Shown: piece by piece, positions 1 through 8,712 of the stretch
How the letters are laid out: the number at the start of each line of letters is the position of its first letter
How positions within the stretch are numbered: position 1 is the stretch's first letter
From: Pigmentiphaga sp. H8
GTDB lineage: Bacteria; Pseudomonadota; Gammaproteobacteria; Burkholderiales; Burkholderiaceae_B
Reading direction: 5' to 3'
Length of the DNA stretch: 64,000 nt
Assembly (NCBI RefSeq): GCF_003854895.1
Contig: NZ_CP033966.1
Coordinates: forward strand, 4,526,001 to 4,590,000
Notes under the pieces: generated by a model
Databases searched by the model: none
The model's input: only the letters and a program-made list of their open reading frames with translations
Told to the model about the DNA's origin: nothing
Program-made: the position numbers and the translations under genes

Positions 1-688
1 CGCCCATCGCGCCCATGGATTTCTGCGCGATCGCAGGATGCCGGACGCCCAGCGCGCTCTGCAAGGTGGACACCGGCCGCAGCCGCGCATTGCGGCGCAG
101 CATCAGCAACCGGACCGCCAGGCCGGCGGTCAGCGTCACATAAGCGGCCGACAGGTAGGCCGGCATCCAGCCGGGCGCCATCCACGCCGCCCAGGCCGAC
201 GCCGCGGTGAAGCCCGACGCGCAGCCCAGTACGGCGAAGTTGGCCAGGGTGTAAGGGCTGGCCCATTCGCGGATGAAGCGCAGGCACGCGTAGATCATCG
301 CCGTGCACACCCACAGCGCCAGCGCGCAGGCCACGCACAGCAGCCCCACCGCCGGGGCGTAGCCCTGTCCGGCATGGTGGGCCCAGGCATACCACGACGC
401 GGCGCCGATGAAGGCCGGCACGGCGATCACCTCACGCGACAGCCACGACGTGCGCCACATGGCCGCGCTGCGCCAGAAGCGTTCCGGCCGCCCCAGGTGG
501 AAGAACGACGCGAACAGCCCCAGGCCCGCCAGCGCCACGCACAGCAGCGCCCCGCCGCCGAAGAAACGCTGTGCCGCCAGCGGCTCGAGCGGCGCGCCGA
601 ACACGTCCGCGCCGACCAGCGCCAGCATCAGGCCCTGCGCCATGCCGCACAGCGTGGTCAGGAAGATGACCGACCAGGCGGGCTTCAT
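1..688 (-). CDS. DmsC/NrfD-type membrane anchor subunit (partial, C-terminus off the window)
   Basis: This is the quinol-interacting membrane anchor of the molybdoenzyme encoded just upstream in the operon. The ATG at 688 overlaps the stop of the ferredoxin gene (ATGA). The frame then stays open for 229 codons to the window edge. Translation gives repeated hydrophobic segments from residue 5 onward (first MKPAWSVIFLTTLCG). It also contains a FFHLGRPERFW stretch followed by WLSRE, the signature region of DmsC-family anchors, where loop residues contact the quinone site. The remaining helices lie outside the window. By family analogy it would sit in the inner membrane and exchange electrons with the quinone pool; direction cannot be told from sequence. 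It is translationally coupled to its partner. Confidence 0.85.
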   Translation of the reverse strand, partial: MKPAWSVIFLTTLCGMAQGLMLALVGADVFGAPLEPLAAQRFFGGGALLCVALAGLGLFASFFHLGRPERFWRSAAMWRTSWLSREVIAVPAFIGAASWYAWAHHAGQGYAPAVGLLCVACALALWVCTAMIYACLRFIREWASPYTLANFAVLGCASGFTAASAWAAWMAPGWMPAYLSAAYVTLTAGLAVRLLMLRRNARLRPVSTLQSALGVRHPAIAQKSMGAMG

Positions 689-1305
689 GGGCGGCTCCGG
701 CGCGGCAGGTAGTGATTGGCCGGCCGGGTGCCCCACTCCGGCATCAAGGTGTAGCCGTCGCGCTCGCGTATCGCCCGCGATACCTCGGAATCCTCGTCGT
801 GCACGTCGCCGAACAGCCGTGCATTGGTCGGACAGGCCATCACGCAGGCCGGCTTGCGCTCGCTCTCGGGCAGCGCTTCGTTATGGACGCGGTCCACGCA
901 CAGCGTGCACTTGGTCATTACCTTGCGCCCTTCGTCGAGTTCGCGCGCGCCGTACGGACAGGCCCACGAACAGTACTTGCAGCCTATGCACTTGTCGTAG
1001 TCCACCAGCACGATGCCGTCCTCCTTGCGCTTGTACGACGCGCCGGTGGGGCAAACGGGCACGCAGGGCGGATCCTCGCAGTGCAGGCAGCTCTTGGGGA
1101 AATGCAGTGTTTCGGTCAGCGGGAATTCACCCACCTCGAAGGTCTGCACGCGATTGAAGAACGTGCCGCTCGGGCTTTCGCCGTAAGGATTCGCGTCCTC
1201 CAGCGGACCGGCCGAGCCGGAGGTGTTCCATTGCTTGCAGGAGGTCACGCAGGCGTGGCAGCCCACGCAGACGTCCAGATCGATGACTAGCGCGAGTTGG
1301 GTCAT
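685..1305 (-). CDS. Four-cluster ferredoxin subunit of a DMSO-reductase-family complex (DmsB-like)
   Basis: A 206-residue electron-transfer subunit that would wire the molybdenum subunit to the membrane anchor. Four cysteine groups are visible: CVGCHACVTSC near residue 15, HCEDPPCVPVCP near 96, CIGCKYCSWACP near 127, and CTLC with a later CVMACP near 153-182. This is the normal pattern for four [4Fe-4S] clusters in DmsB, PsrB and SoeB proteins. It starts 4 bp after the molybdoprotein stop and overlaps the anchor start, so the three subunits form an A-B-C set. No signal peptide is visible, as expected for a subunit that travels with or stays beside its catalytic partner. Confidence 0.92.
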   Translation of the reverse strand: MTQLALVIDLDVCVGCHACVTSCKQWNTSGSAGPLEDANPYGESPSGTFFNRVQTFEVGEFPLTETLHFPKSCLHCEDPPCVPVCPTGASYKRKEDGIVLVDYDKCIGCKYCSWACPYGARELDEGRKVMTKCTLCVDRVHNEALPESERKPACVMACPTNARLFGDVHDEDSEVSRAIRERDGYTLMPEWGTRPANHYLPRRSRP

Positions 1306-1309
1306 GGGA

Positions 1310-4114
1310 TCACTTGTTGCCGGCGAAATAGGCCTGGACCTTGCGGATGATGCCGGTGCCCGGCATCTGCTTCATGGCGGGGAACCGTGGCCAGACCTCC
1401 TTGGGTTCGCCGGGGTCCGCCGGACTGATGCGCACGCGGACGTCGTACCATCCGGCCTGGCCAGTGACCGGATCGCTGTTGGAAACCGTTCCGGCCGGGC
1501 CCCCGCCCGGCAGGGGCAGCTCTTCCGAGATCAAATGGTTGAGCAGGAAGCCCTTGCTGGATTCGTCCGCCTGCGGCCCCAGGTTCCAGGCGCCGCGCGA
1601 CTTGCCGATGGCGTTCCAGGTCCAGACGGTGCCGGGCTCGACCGCCTCGCTGTAGCGGCACATGCATCGCAGCCGGCCCCACTGCGACTCGGCCCATATC
1701 CATCCGCCGTCCTCGATTCCGGCGGCGCGCGCCGTGGCCGGATTGACCATGAGGTAGTTGTGGCTGTGGATCTGGCGCAGCCAGGCATTCTGCGAATCCC
1801 ACGAGTGATACATGGCCATGGGCCGCTGCGTGATGGCGTTGAGCGGATATTTCTCGAGATCGGTCGCGGCGTATTCGAGCGGCGGCGACCAGAAAGGCAG
1901 CGGATCGAAGTGGCGTTCGATGCGCGCGCGCAGGTGCGGCGGCGGCTGCTTGCCCGCGCGCCGGCCCTGGGCGGCCAGCCGGAATTCCTGCATGACCGGC
2001 GAGTACAGATGGATGCGGATGGGCTCGGGCGCGCCGTTGAATCCGGCCTGCCGGGCAAAGGCAAGATAGTCGCGGTTCCAGTTGCGCATGTACTGCATGC
2101 CGGGCGGCAGCTCGTGATGGAACACGCAATGGTTCTCGGCATACTTTTCCCACTGGCGCGGATTGGGCTCGCCGACCAGCGATTTGTCGCCGTTCGCGCC
2201 GCGCCAGCCGCCCAGGAAGCCGATGCCCGAACCGGGCGCGGTCTCGTAGCGGACGATGAAATCTTCGTAGCCCTGGTACTTGCGCCCGCCGTCCGGGTCG
2301 GTGAACACCGGCAGCTTCAGGCGCCAGCCCAGTTCGATCAGCACCTCCTGGAAAGGCTTGCACTGCCCTTTCGGTGCGACCACGGGTATGCGCACGGAGT
2401 CCACCGGGCCGTCGAACTCGGAAATCGGCCGATCGAGCAGCGACATCGCGTCGTGCCGCTCCAGGTAGGTGGTGTCGGGCAGGATCAGGTCGGCGTACTG
2501 GGTCATCTCCGAAGCGAATGCATCGCACACCGCGATGAAGGGAATCCGGTAGTCGCCGCCCGGGTCGCGGTCGTTCAGCATGGCCCGCACCTGGGTGGTG
2601 TTCATGGTCGAGTTCCACGCCATGTTCGCCATGAAGATCAGCAGGGTGTCGATGCGGTACGGATCGCCGCGCCAGGCGTTGGTGATGACGTTGTGCATCA
2701 GGCCGTGGGCCGAGAGCGGATGCTCCCACGAGAACCCCTTGTCTATCCGTATCGGTTCGCCGTCCGGCCCGACGGCAAGGTCGTCGGGGCCGGCCGGGAA
2801 TCCCAGCGGGGCGGCGCCCAGCGGCGTCATCGGCCGCACCTGGTCCCAGGAGTTCGGCGGCCGCACGCCCGGCGGGATGGCCTTCGGGAACGGCGCCTTG
2901 TGGCGGAAGCCTCCGGGCCGGTCTATCGTGCCCAGCAGGCTCATCAGGATGGCCAGCGCGCGAATGGTCTGGAAGCCGTTGGAGTGCGCAGCCAGGCCCC
3001 GCATCGCGTGGAACGCCACGGGACGGGCGACGACGCCGGCATGCTCCACGCCGTCGGTATCCGTCCAGGGAATGGGCAGTTCGAACGCGCCGCGCATGGC
3101 TGTCTCGCCCATCTCGCGGGCCAGGGCGACGATGCGCGCCGCCGGGATGCCGGTGATGGCGCTGGCCCATTCCGGCGTACAGTCCGCCACGCGTTCGCGC
3201 AGGAGCTCGAAGGCGGGCCTGGCGGGCTTGCCCGCCACCTCGCGCTCGCCCTCCAGCGCGTCGCCCGTGCCGACGATAAGGCCGCTGTCCAGATCGACCA
3301 GGTCCATGGCATTGGTATGGCGGGCGACGAAATCGCGGTCGAATTCGCCCGTGGCGATCAGTTCCCGGATCAGCGCCATGAAAAGCGCCCCGTCGGTCCC
3401 TGGCCGTATCGGGATCCATTCATGGGCGATGGCGGAGTACCCGGTGCGCACGGGATTGATGGAGATGAAGCGGCCGCCGGCGCGCTTGAACTTCGAGATC
3501 GCGGTCTTCAGCGGATTGGAATGGTGGTCCTCGGCGGTGCCTATCATGACGAACAGCCTGGCATGCTCCAGGTCCGGGCCGCCGAACTCCCAGAACGAGC
3601 CGCCTATGCTGTAGATCATGCCCGCGGCCATGTTGACCGAACAGAATCCGCCATGCGCGGCGTAGTTGGGGGTGCCGAACTGGCGCGCCCAGAGCGCCGT
3701 CAGGGCCTGCATCTGGTCGCGGCCCGTGAACAGCGCGAAGCGCTTGGGGTCGGTGGCGCGGATGCGGCCCAGGCGCTCGGTCAGGATGGCATAGACCTCG
3801 TCCCAGGAAATCTCGACGTATTCCCCGTCGCCGCGGGCGGTGCCCGGCCGGCGCTTGAGCGGCACCGTGAGCCGCGCGGGCGAGTGCTGCTTCATGATGC
3901 CGGACGAGCCCTTGGCGCAGATCTTCCCCTGGTTCAGCGGATGGTCCGGATTGCCGTCGATGTAGCGGACCTCGCCATCGCGCAGGTGTACGCGGATGCC
4001 GCAGCGGCAGGCGCACATGTAGCAGGTCGTGTGCTTGACCTCGTTCGCGGCGCCGGGCGCGGGCGGCTCGAGCGGATCGTGGACGGGCGGGGTGGAACGC
4101 AGGAAATCAAACAT
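1310..4114 (-). CDS. Molybdopterin oxidoreductase, DMSO reductase family, no Tat signal (DmsA/PsrA/SoeA-like)
   Basis: Catalytic subunit of 934 residues. The N-terminal [4Fe-4S] motif uses C31, C34, C38 and C66, with an extra C36 inside the motif. Later segments match the bis-MGD fold: the GGFCSVN stretch near residue 180 offers a candidate Cys ligand for molybdenum, and GTDGALFMAL and YADLILPDTTYLER are typical of the family. The N-terminus (MFDFLRSTPPVHDP) has no twin-arginine signal, unlike DmsA or PsrA. It therefore resembles cytoplasm-facing complexes such as the sulfite dehydrogenase SoeABC. It lies 21 bp after etfA and 4 bp before the ferredoxin subunit. Substrate is not predictable: sulfite oxidation, or reduction or dehydroxylation of an organic intermediate, are all possible. 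Confidence 0.88.
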   Translation of the reverse strand: MFDFLRSTPPVHDPLEPPAPGAANEVKHTTCYMCACRCGIRVHLRDGEVRYIDGNPDHPLNQGKICAKGSSGIMKQHSPARLTVPLKRRPGTARGDGEYVEISWDEVYAILTERLGRIRATDPKRFALFTGRDQMQALTALWARQFGTPNYAAHGGFCSVNMAAGMIYSIGGSFWEFGGPDLEHARLFVMIGTAEDHHSNPLKTAISKFKRAGGRFISINPVRTGYSAIAHEWIPIRPGTDGALFMALIRELIATGEFDRDFVARHTNAMDLVDLDSGLIVGTGDALEGEREVAGKPARPAFELLRERVADCTPEWASAITGIPAARIVALAREMGETAMRGAFELPIPWTDTDGVEHAGVVARPVAFHAMRGLAAHSNGFQTIRALAILMSLLGTIDRPGGFRHKAPFPKAIPPGVRPPNSWDQVRPMTPLGAAPLGFPAGPDDLAVGPDGEPIRIDKGFSWEHPLSAHGLMHNVITNAWRGDPYRIDTLLIFMANMAWNSTMNTTQVRAMLNDRDPGGDYRIPFIAVCDAFASEMTQYADLILPDTTYLERHDAMSLLDRPISEFDGPVDSVRIPVVAPKGQCKPFQEVLIELGWRLKLPVFTDPDGGRKYQGYEDFIVRYETAPGSGIGFLGGWRGANGDKSLVGEPNPRQWEKYAENHCVFHHELPPGMQYMRNWNRDYLAFARQAGFNGAPEPIRIHLYSPVMQEFRLAAQGRRAGKQPPPHLRARIERHFDPLPFWSPPLEYAATDLEKYPLNAITQRPMAMYHSWDSQNAWLRQIHSHNYLMVNPATARAAGIEDGGWIWAESQWGRLRCMCRYSEAVEPGTVWTWNAIGKSRGAWNLGPQADESSKGFLLNHLISEELPLPGGGPAGTVSNSDPVTGQAGWYDVRVRISPADPGEPKEVWPRFPAMKQMPGTGIIRKVQAYFAGNK

Positions 4115-4135
4115 GGCATTCCTTGCGCAAAGGCG

Positions 4136-5068
4136 TCAGAGCCGCGCCAGCAGTTCCGGGACCGCCTCGAACAGGTCGGCCTCCAGCCCATAGTCGGCAA
4201 CGCCGAAGATCGGCGCCTCGCCGTCCTTGTTGATCGCCACGATCACCTTGGAATCCTTCATGCCCGCCAGGTGCTGGATGGCGCCCGAGATGCCCGTGGC
4301 AATATAGAGCTGCGGCGCCACGACCTTGCCGGTCTGGCCCACCTGCAGGTCGTGCGGGGCATAGCCGGCATCGACGGCGGCGCGGCTGGCGCCGATCGCC
4401 GCGCCCAGCTTGTCGGCCAGCGGAGCGATGATCTCGCGGAACCGGTCGGCGCTGCCCAGGCCGCGGCCGCCCGACACCACGACCTTCGCCGCGGTCAGGT
4501 CGGGGCGGTCGCTGCTGCTGATCTCACGCCCGGCGAAGCGGCTCTTGCCGTGGCCGGCCACCGCCGGTATGGCTTCGATCGGCGCGTCTGCGCCCGTCGC
4601 CGCCACCGGATCGAAGCCCGTGGCACGCACGGTGATCACCTTGACGGGATCGTCGCTCTGCACCGTGGCCAGCGCGTTGCCGGCATAGATGGGCCGCTCG
4701 AAGGTGTCCGCGCTTTCCACGCGGACGATGTCGCTGATCTGGGAGACGTCGAGCTTCGCGGCGACGCGGGGCGCGACGCTCTTGCCGCTGGCGTTCGCGG
4801 GAAAGAGAATGTGGCTGTAGCCGCCCGCCACGGCAAGCACCTGGGCCGCGACGTTTTCGGCCAGGCCATCGGCCAGGCAGGGCGCCTCGGCCTGCAGTAC
4901 CCGGGCCACGTCGGCGATCCGGGAAGCGGCCCGCGCGGCTGCGTCCACCCCGCTGCCCGCCACCAATACGTGGACCTCGCCGCCACAGGCGGCGGCCGCC
5001 GCGATGGTACACAGCGTGGCGGAACCGATGGAAACGTTGTCGTGCTCGGCAACGACGAGTGCGGCCAT
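4136..5068 (-). CDS. etfA: Electron transfer flavoprotein, alpha subunit
   Basis: FAD-binding large subunit of ETF, 310 residues. The C-terminal FAD domain shows SGGRGLGS, then VGQTGKVVAPQLYIATGISG and the AINKDGEAPIF segment, all characteristic of EtfA/FixB. I chose the ATG at 5068 (MAALVVAEHDN) because GAGGGAG lies about 8 bp before it; an in-frame TTG at 5083 would overlap the etfB stop and has no Shine-Dalgarno. ETF accepts electrons from flavin dehydrogenases in the cytoplasm. Here the likely donor is the flavoprotein encoded two genes upstream of etfB. No ETF-quinone oxidoreductase gene is seen nearby, so electrons may go to a genomic ETF-QO or to the adjacent iron-sulfur complex. Confidence 0.95.
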   Translation of the reverse strand: MAALVVAEHDNVSIGSATLCTIAAAAACGGEVHVLVAGSGVDAAARAASRIADVARVLQAEAPCLADGLAENVAAQVLAVAGGYSHILFPANASGKSVAPRVAAKLDVSQISDIVRVESADTFERPIYAGNALATVQSDDPVKVITVRATGFDPVAATGADAPIEAIPAVAGHGKSRFAGREISSSDRPDLTAAKVVVSGGRGLGSADRFREIIAPLADKLGAAIGASRAAVDAGYAPHDLQVGQTGKVVAPQLYIATGISGAIQHLAGMKDSKVIVAINKDGEAPIFGVADYGLEADLFEAVPELLARL

Positions 5069-5079
5069 GCGACTCTCCC

Positions 5080-5829
5080 TCAAAGGACCTTGGCTTCGTT
5101 GCGCAACCTGTCGACCAGCGTCGCCACGTCGGGCACCCTGGCGGACGCCGTGCGCGGACGCGGCTCGGTGACACGGATCGTGCGCAGGCGCGATCCGGCC
5201 TGGACCCCGAGCTCGTCGGGCTTGACGACCTCGATGGCCTTCTTCCTGGCCTTCATGACGTTGGGCAAGGTGACGAAACGCGGCGCATTCAACCTCAGAT
5301 CGACGGTGACGACGGCGGGCAGGGAGAGCACGACGGTCTCCACGCCCTTGTCCACCTCGCGGGTGACCACCGCCTCGCCGTCCCGCAGCTCGATCCGGCC
5401 CGCGAAGGTCGCCTGCGGCAGATCCGCCAACGCCGCCAGCATCTGGCCCGTCTGGTTCGCGTCGTCGTCGATGGCCTGCTTGCCCAGCAGCATGAGCTGC
5501 GGCTGTTCCCGATCGGCCAGCGCCTTAAGCAGCTTGGCCACGGCCAGCGGCTGCAGTGCTTCGTCGGTCTCGACCAGGATACCTCGGTCGGCGCCCATGG
5601 CCATGGCCGTGCGCAAGGTCTCCTGGCACGCGGCGACGCCGCAGGAGACGGCCACGACCTCGGTGGCGATGCCTTTTTCCTTGAGCCGGACGGCTTCCTC
5701 GACGGCGATCTCGTCGAAAGGATTCATGCTCATCTTCGCATTGGCGATGTCCACGCCGGAGCCGTCCGCCTTGACGCGAACCTTCACGTTGTAGTCCACC
5801 ACCCGCTTGACCGCGACCAATACCTTCAT
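5080..5829 (-). CDS. etfB: Electron transfer flavoprotein, beta subunit
   Basis: AMP-binding small subunit of ETF, 249 residues, the usual EtfB length. It begins MKVLVAVKRVVDYNVKVRV. It contains the NPFDEIAVEEAVRLKEKG region and the LLGKQAIDDDANQTGQM signature seen in EtfB/FixA. The ATG at 5829 is preceded by a purine-rich AAAGGTGAGGCT and starts 4 bp after the stop of the HglS-like gene; a longer upstream reading frame has no family similarity. It is followed after 11 bp by etfA. Chromosomal housekeeping etfBA pairs usually sit with acyl-CoA dehydrogenase genes. Placement here between a DUF1338 enzyme and a molybdoenzyme suggests a dedicated ETF for this pathway. Confidence 0.95.
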   Translation of the reverse strand: MKVLVAVKRVVDYNVKVRVKADGSGVDIANAKMSMNPFDEIAVEEAVRLKEKGIATEVVAVSCGVAACQETLRTAMAMGADRGILVETDEALQPLAVAKLLKALADREQPQLMLLGKQAIDDDANQTGQMLAALADLPQATFAGRIELRDGEAVVTREVDKGVETVVLSLPAVVTVDLRLNAPRFVTLPNVMKARKKAIEVVKPDELGVQAGSRLRTIRVTEPRPRTASARVPDVATLVDRLRNEAKVL

Positions 5830-5833
5830 AGCC

Positions 5834-7186
5834 TCACCTTTGCGCGAGCGCGTCGAGCGAACGGGCCTGTGCCGCCTCGTACAGCGCGATTTCGTCCAGC
5901 ACCGGCGCCCCCAGGGCGTGCTCGAACGCCGCTTGCGCGGCGTTGCCGGCATAGCTGCGTGGTCCGGTTTCGCCCAGGTTCGACTGGAAGATGCCCGCGG
6001 CGCTTACCGGCAGGAAGTCTTCGTAGACGATGGGATCGGCCCGGACCAGGCCGCGCTCGATTTGCGTCTCCAGGGGCAGGCGCGCGCTGACGCCGTCCCG
6101 GTTGCCCCGGCCGGTGCGCGCATAGCGGAAGAAAGCCAGCCCCTCGCGCCGCAGCGTGGGCAGATCGTCGGGGAAGTCCTTGAACGCGCCGGCCAGCCGG
6201 CCGGCGTAATCCTGCCCCGACGCGCCGCGCCGGGCGCGCGCCAGCAGCGCGTCATAGCGCGCGCGGCCCTTGCGGGTCAGCGCCACGCCGCGCTGCTCGA
6301 TTTCGCCGAAGCGGGCGGTATGGGTGCCCGGCGCCCGGATGTCCTCGCCCGCGAAGGCGATGCGCTCCTCCAGCGCCTTGAAACTGGTCTGCCTGAGCAG
6401 CAGCGCCACCTTGCGCGGCGGCGGCCCTTCGATCACCGTCTTGGCGGCGATGCCCCGCGCCGGCATCGCCGCCTGCACGGCATCGATGTCCAGCGTGCGC
6501 GGCGTCAGGTGATTGATGTGCGGTCCCTTGAAGCAGACGACGTCGGCAACCAGGCGATGGGCATCGTGCAGCCTGGCGTAGGTCGCCTTGTCCACCGTGG
6601 CCGCGCTGTGCCAGCGGAAGGTCTGCAGCGCCTCGGCCACCAGTTCGTCGGCCTCGGTTCCGGCCAGCCCGCCCTGCCCCTCCGCCCGCTCGACCAGGGC
6701 CAGCAGACGGGGGGTGAAGATCCGGCGCCGTTCCAGGATTTCCGTCGCGACCCGGCGCAGGCCGGCATCCTCGATCAGATCCAGGCGCAACAGCGACGTG
6801 AACACCCGGAACGGATTGCGCGCCAGGGACGAGTCGTCCACGGGGCGAAAGGCGGTGGCGTGCACGGGCACGCCCGCGATCGACAGATCGTAGTAGCCGA
6901 CAGGCTGCATGCCCATGACGGCGAAGACGCGCCGCATCGTGGCGAGCTCCCCGGCGGAGCCGAGGCGAATCGCGCCATGGCGCTCGACGCCCAGGCGCTC
7001 CAGCTCTCCGGCGCGCGCCAGGCGCTCGCGCAACGACGGATCGCGCCGCAGCGCGGCGGCATTGACGTCCGCGACCAGGTCGAGCAGCGCGCCGTACTGC
7101 GGTACCTCGCGCCGGTACATTTCCGACATGCGGCGGGAGAACCGGGTGCGGATCTCGTCGCCGTCGGCGAAACCGGTTGTTTCCAT
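5834..7186 (-). CDS. 2-oxoadipate dioxygenase/decarboxylase family protein (HglS/YdcJ, DUF1338)
   Basis: Protein of 450 residues that clearly belongs to the HglS/YdcJ family. Characterised HglS is a non-haem iron enzyme that converts 2-oxoadipate to D-2-hydroxyglutarate in lysine breakdown. Family landmarks include the ERHGAIRLGS segment with the first metal-binding His (near residue 70), MGMQPVGYYDLSIAGVPVH, the KGPHINHLTPRTLDID block with the second His, and FGEIEQRGVALTRKG with the acidic ligand. The ATG at 7186 lies 5 bp after the flavoprotein stop. A longer frame extending upstream is only a shadow of that flavoprotein gene. No other lysine-pathway gene is adjacent, so it may act on a related 2-oxo acid here. 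Confidence 0.88.
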   Translation of the reverse strand: METTGFADGDEIRTRFSRRMSEMYRREVPQYGALLDLVADVNAAALRRDPSLRERLARAGELERLGVERHGAIRLGSAGELATMRRVFAVMGMQPVGYYDLSIAGVPVHATAFRPVDDSSLARNPFRVFTSLLRLDLIEDAGLRRVATEILERRRIFTPRLLALVERAEGQGGLAGTEADELVAEALQTFRWHSAATVDKATYARLHDAHRLVADVVCFKGPHINHLTPRTLDIDAVQAAMPARGIAAKTVIEGPPPRKVALLLRQTSFKALEERIAFAGEDIRAPGTHTARFGEIEQRGVALTRKGRARYDALLARARRGASGQDYAGRLAGAFKDFPDDLPTLRREGLAFFRYARTGRGNRDGVSARLPLETQIERGLVRADPIVYEDFLPVSAAGIFQSNLGETGPRSYAGNAAQAAFEHALGAPVLDEIALYEAAQARSLDALAQR

Positions 7187-7191
7187 GGGAT

Positions 7192-8679
7192 CTAGCGCGA
7201 ACGCACGTATTCCGCGGCGGCGTCGCCCGCGACCCGCCCGAAGACGGAGCCCGAGATCAGGCCGCTGCCGCCGGGGTAGTTCGAATAGAACAGTCCCCCC
7301 ACCATCTCGCCGGCCGTGTAGAGGCCCGGGATGACGCGCGCATCGACGTCCTCCACTTCGGCACGGGCATTGATCTTGAGCCCGCCGAAGGTGAACGTGA
7401 TGCCGGTGGTGACCGGATAGGCCTCGAACGGACCTTCGTCGAGGGTATTGGCCCAGTTCGACTTGTTCAGGGCAAGGCCTTCCGTGCAGCGCCCGTCCTT
7501 GCTGTTCGGGTCGAATGCGCGGTCGGTGCGGACCGCCGCGTTGTACTCCCGTATCGTGGCCAGGAACTGCTGGGGGTTGACCCCTTCCAGGCTCTCGGCC
7601 AGCTCTTCCAGGGTGTCGGCGCGCACCTTGGTCACGCTGCGCAGCCGGTATTCGTCGCGCAGCAGATGCAGCACCTTGCCGTCGAACACCTGGTAGGCCA
7701 GTTGCTTGGGCTGGCGCGCCAGCGCCAGCCCGCATTCCACATAGGTGTACATGCGGAAGTCGTAGCCTTCGTCGAAGAAGCGCTTGCCTTCGGCATTGAC
7801 CAGCACGCCGAACGGGTAGCTGTGCTTCTGGAAGGCATCGCCGAACTTGAGGTCGCCATAATTCGGCGCGTTCAGGTCGCCCGCGACCACGTGGCAGCCC
7901 GACCAGTTGCCGACCGGCAGCGCGCCGGCGTCGATCGCCATGCGCAGTCCGTCGCCGGTGTTGAAGCGCGACCCGCGCACCTTGGCCAGGTCCCAGCCCG
8001 GCCCCAGGTAACGGGCGCGCCATTCCGCGTTGGCCTCGAAGCCGCCACAGGCCAGGATCACCGCGTGGCTTTCGATATCCTGGGTCTTGCCGTCGATGCG
8101 GGCGCGAACGCCGTGGACGCCGCTGTCGTCGGCCAGCAGGGACAGCGCGCGGGCGTTGTAGCGCACGTCGACGCCACGATCTGCGACCAGCTTGTAGAGC
8201 GAGTCGACCAGGCCCGCGCCGCCCCCCACCACCTCCACCACGACCCCGCCGGAGAACTTGAAGCGGCCGCCCATCTTGTAGGCCTGCTTGCCGTACTTGG
8301 GCACGTAGCGCAGCCCCAGCGAGCGCAGCCAGCACACGGTGTCGAAGCTGCGCCTGACCAGGACCTCGGCCAGGTCGGGATCGCTGCGGAAATCGGTGAC
8401 GCGGAAAAGATCGTCGAAGAAATCGTCCTCGGTGTAGGCGCCGAAGTCGGTGTTCTGCTTCTCGTCCTCGGTCAGGTCGGGCACGACCTTCAGCAGGTCG
8501 TCCACGCCGTTGAAGGCGAAGCGCATCGAACCTTCGGTGAAGCGGCTGTTGCCGCCCCGCTCGTCCTCGGGCGCCCGTTCGAGCACCATCACCGAGACGC
8601 CGTGCGCGCGTGCCGCCAGCGCCGCGCACAATGCGGCGTTTCCGCCGCCGACGATCAGCACATCAGTCTGGATAGCCAT
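7192..8679 (-). CDS. FAD-dependent dehydrogenase, fumarate reductase/TcuA type
   Basis: Flavoprotein of 495 residues. The N-terminal Rossmann dinucleotide motif is VLIVGGGNAALCAALAA at residues 8-24. It is followed by an ERAPEDERGGNSRFTEGSMRF stretch typical of tricarballylate dehydrogenase TcuA and fumarate reductase-like flavoproteins, and ends with GGLFYSNYPGGSGLISG and a short VFGRVAGDAAAEYV helix. TcuA oxidises tricarballylate to cis-aconitate. There is no TcuB gene beside it to reoxidise the flavin, but etfBA follow in the same operon. I infer a desaturase of a carboxylic acid that passes electrons to ETF. The stop is 5 bp before the HglS-like start. The exact substrate is open. Confidence 0.85.
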   Translation of the reverse strand: MAIQTDVLIVGGGNAALCAALAARAHGVSVMVLERAPEDERGGNSRFTEGSMRFAFNGVDDLLKVVPDLTEDEKQNTDFGAYTEDDFFDDLFRVTDFRSDPDLAEVLVRRSFDTVCWLRSLGLRYVPKYGKQAYKMGGRFKFSGGVVVEVVGGGAGLVDSLYKLVADRGVDVRYNARALSLLADDSGVHGVRARIDGKTQDIESHAVILACGGFEANAEWRARYLGPGWDLAKVRGSRFNTGDGLRMAIDAGALPVGNWSGCHVVAGDLNAPNYGDLKFGDAFQKHSYPFGVLVNAEGKRFFDEGYDFRMYTYVECGLALARQPKQLAYQVFDGKVLHLLRDEYRLRSVTKVRADTLEELAESLEGVNPQQFLATIREYNAAVRTDRAFDPNSKDGRCTEGLALNKSNWANTLDEGPFEAYPVTTGITFTFGGLKINARAEVEDVDARVIPGLYTAGEMVGGLFYSNYPGGSGLISGSVFGRVAGDAAAEYVRSR

Positions 8680-8712
8680 CCTCGCTCCCTGGCCGGTAAG
8701 TGTGTGGGCCGT

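Noticed and set aside
432..650. A 72-codon minus-strand frame at the left edge
   Set aside because: Out of frame with the DmsC-like anchor, which explains this DNA better through its hydrophobic segments and HLGRPERFW motif.
1302..3419. A 705-codon minus-strand frame inside the molybdoenzyme gene
   Set aside because: It is a shifted frame of the molybdoenzyme with Arg/Gly/Pro-rich composition and no motif.
1223..5794. A 1523-codon open frame on the plus strand antisense to the molybdoenzyme and ETF genes
   Set aside because: It lies opposite recognised genes, is dominated by Arg, Gly, Ala, His and Asp as expected from antisense of high-GC codons, and shows no domain or credible start.
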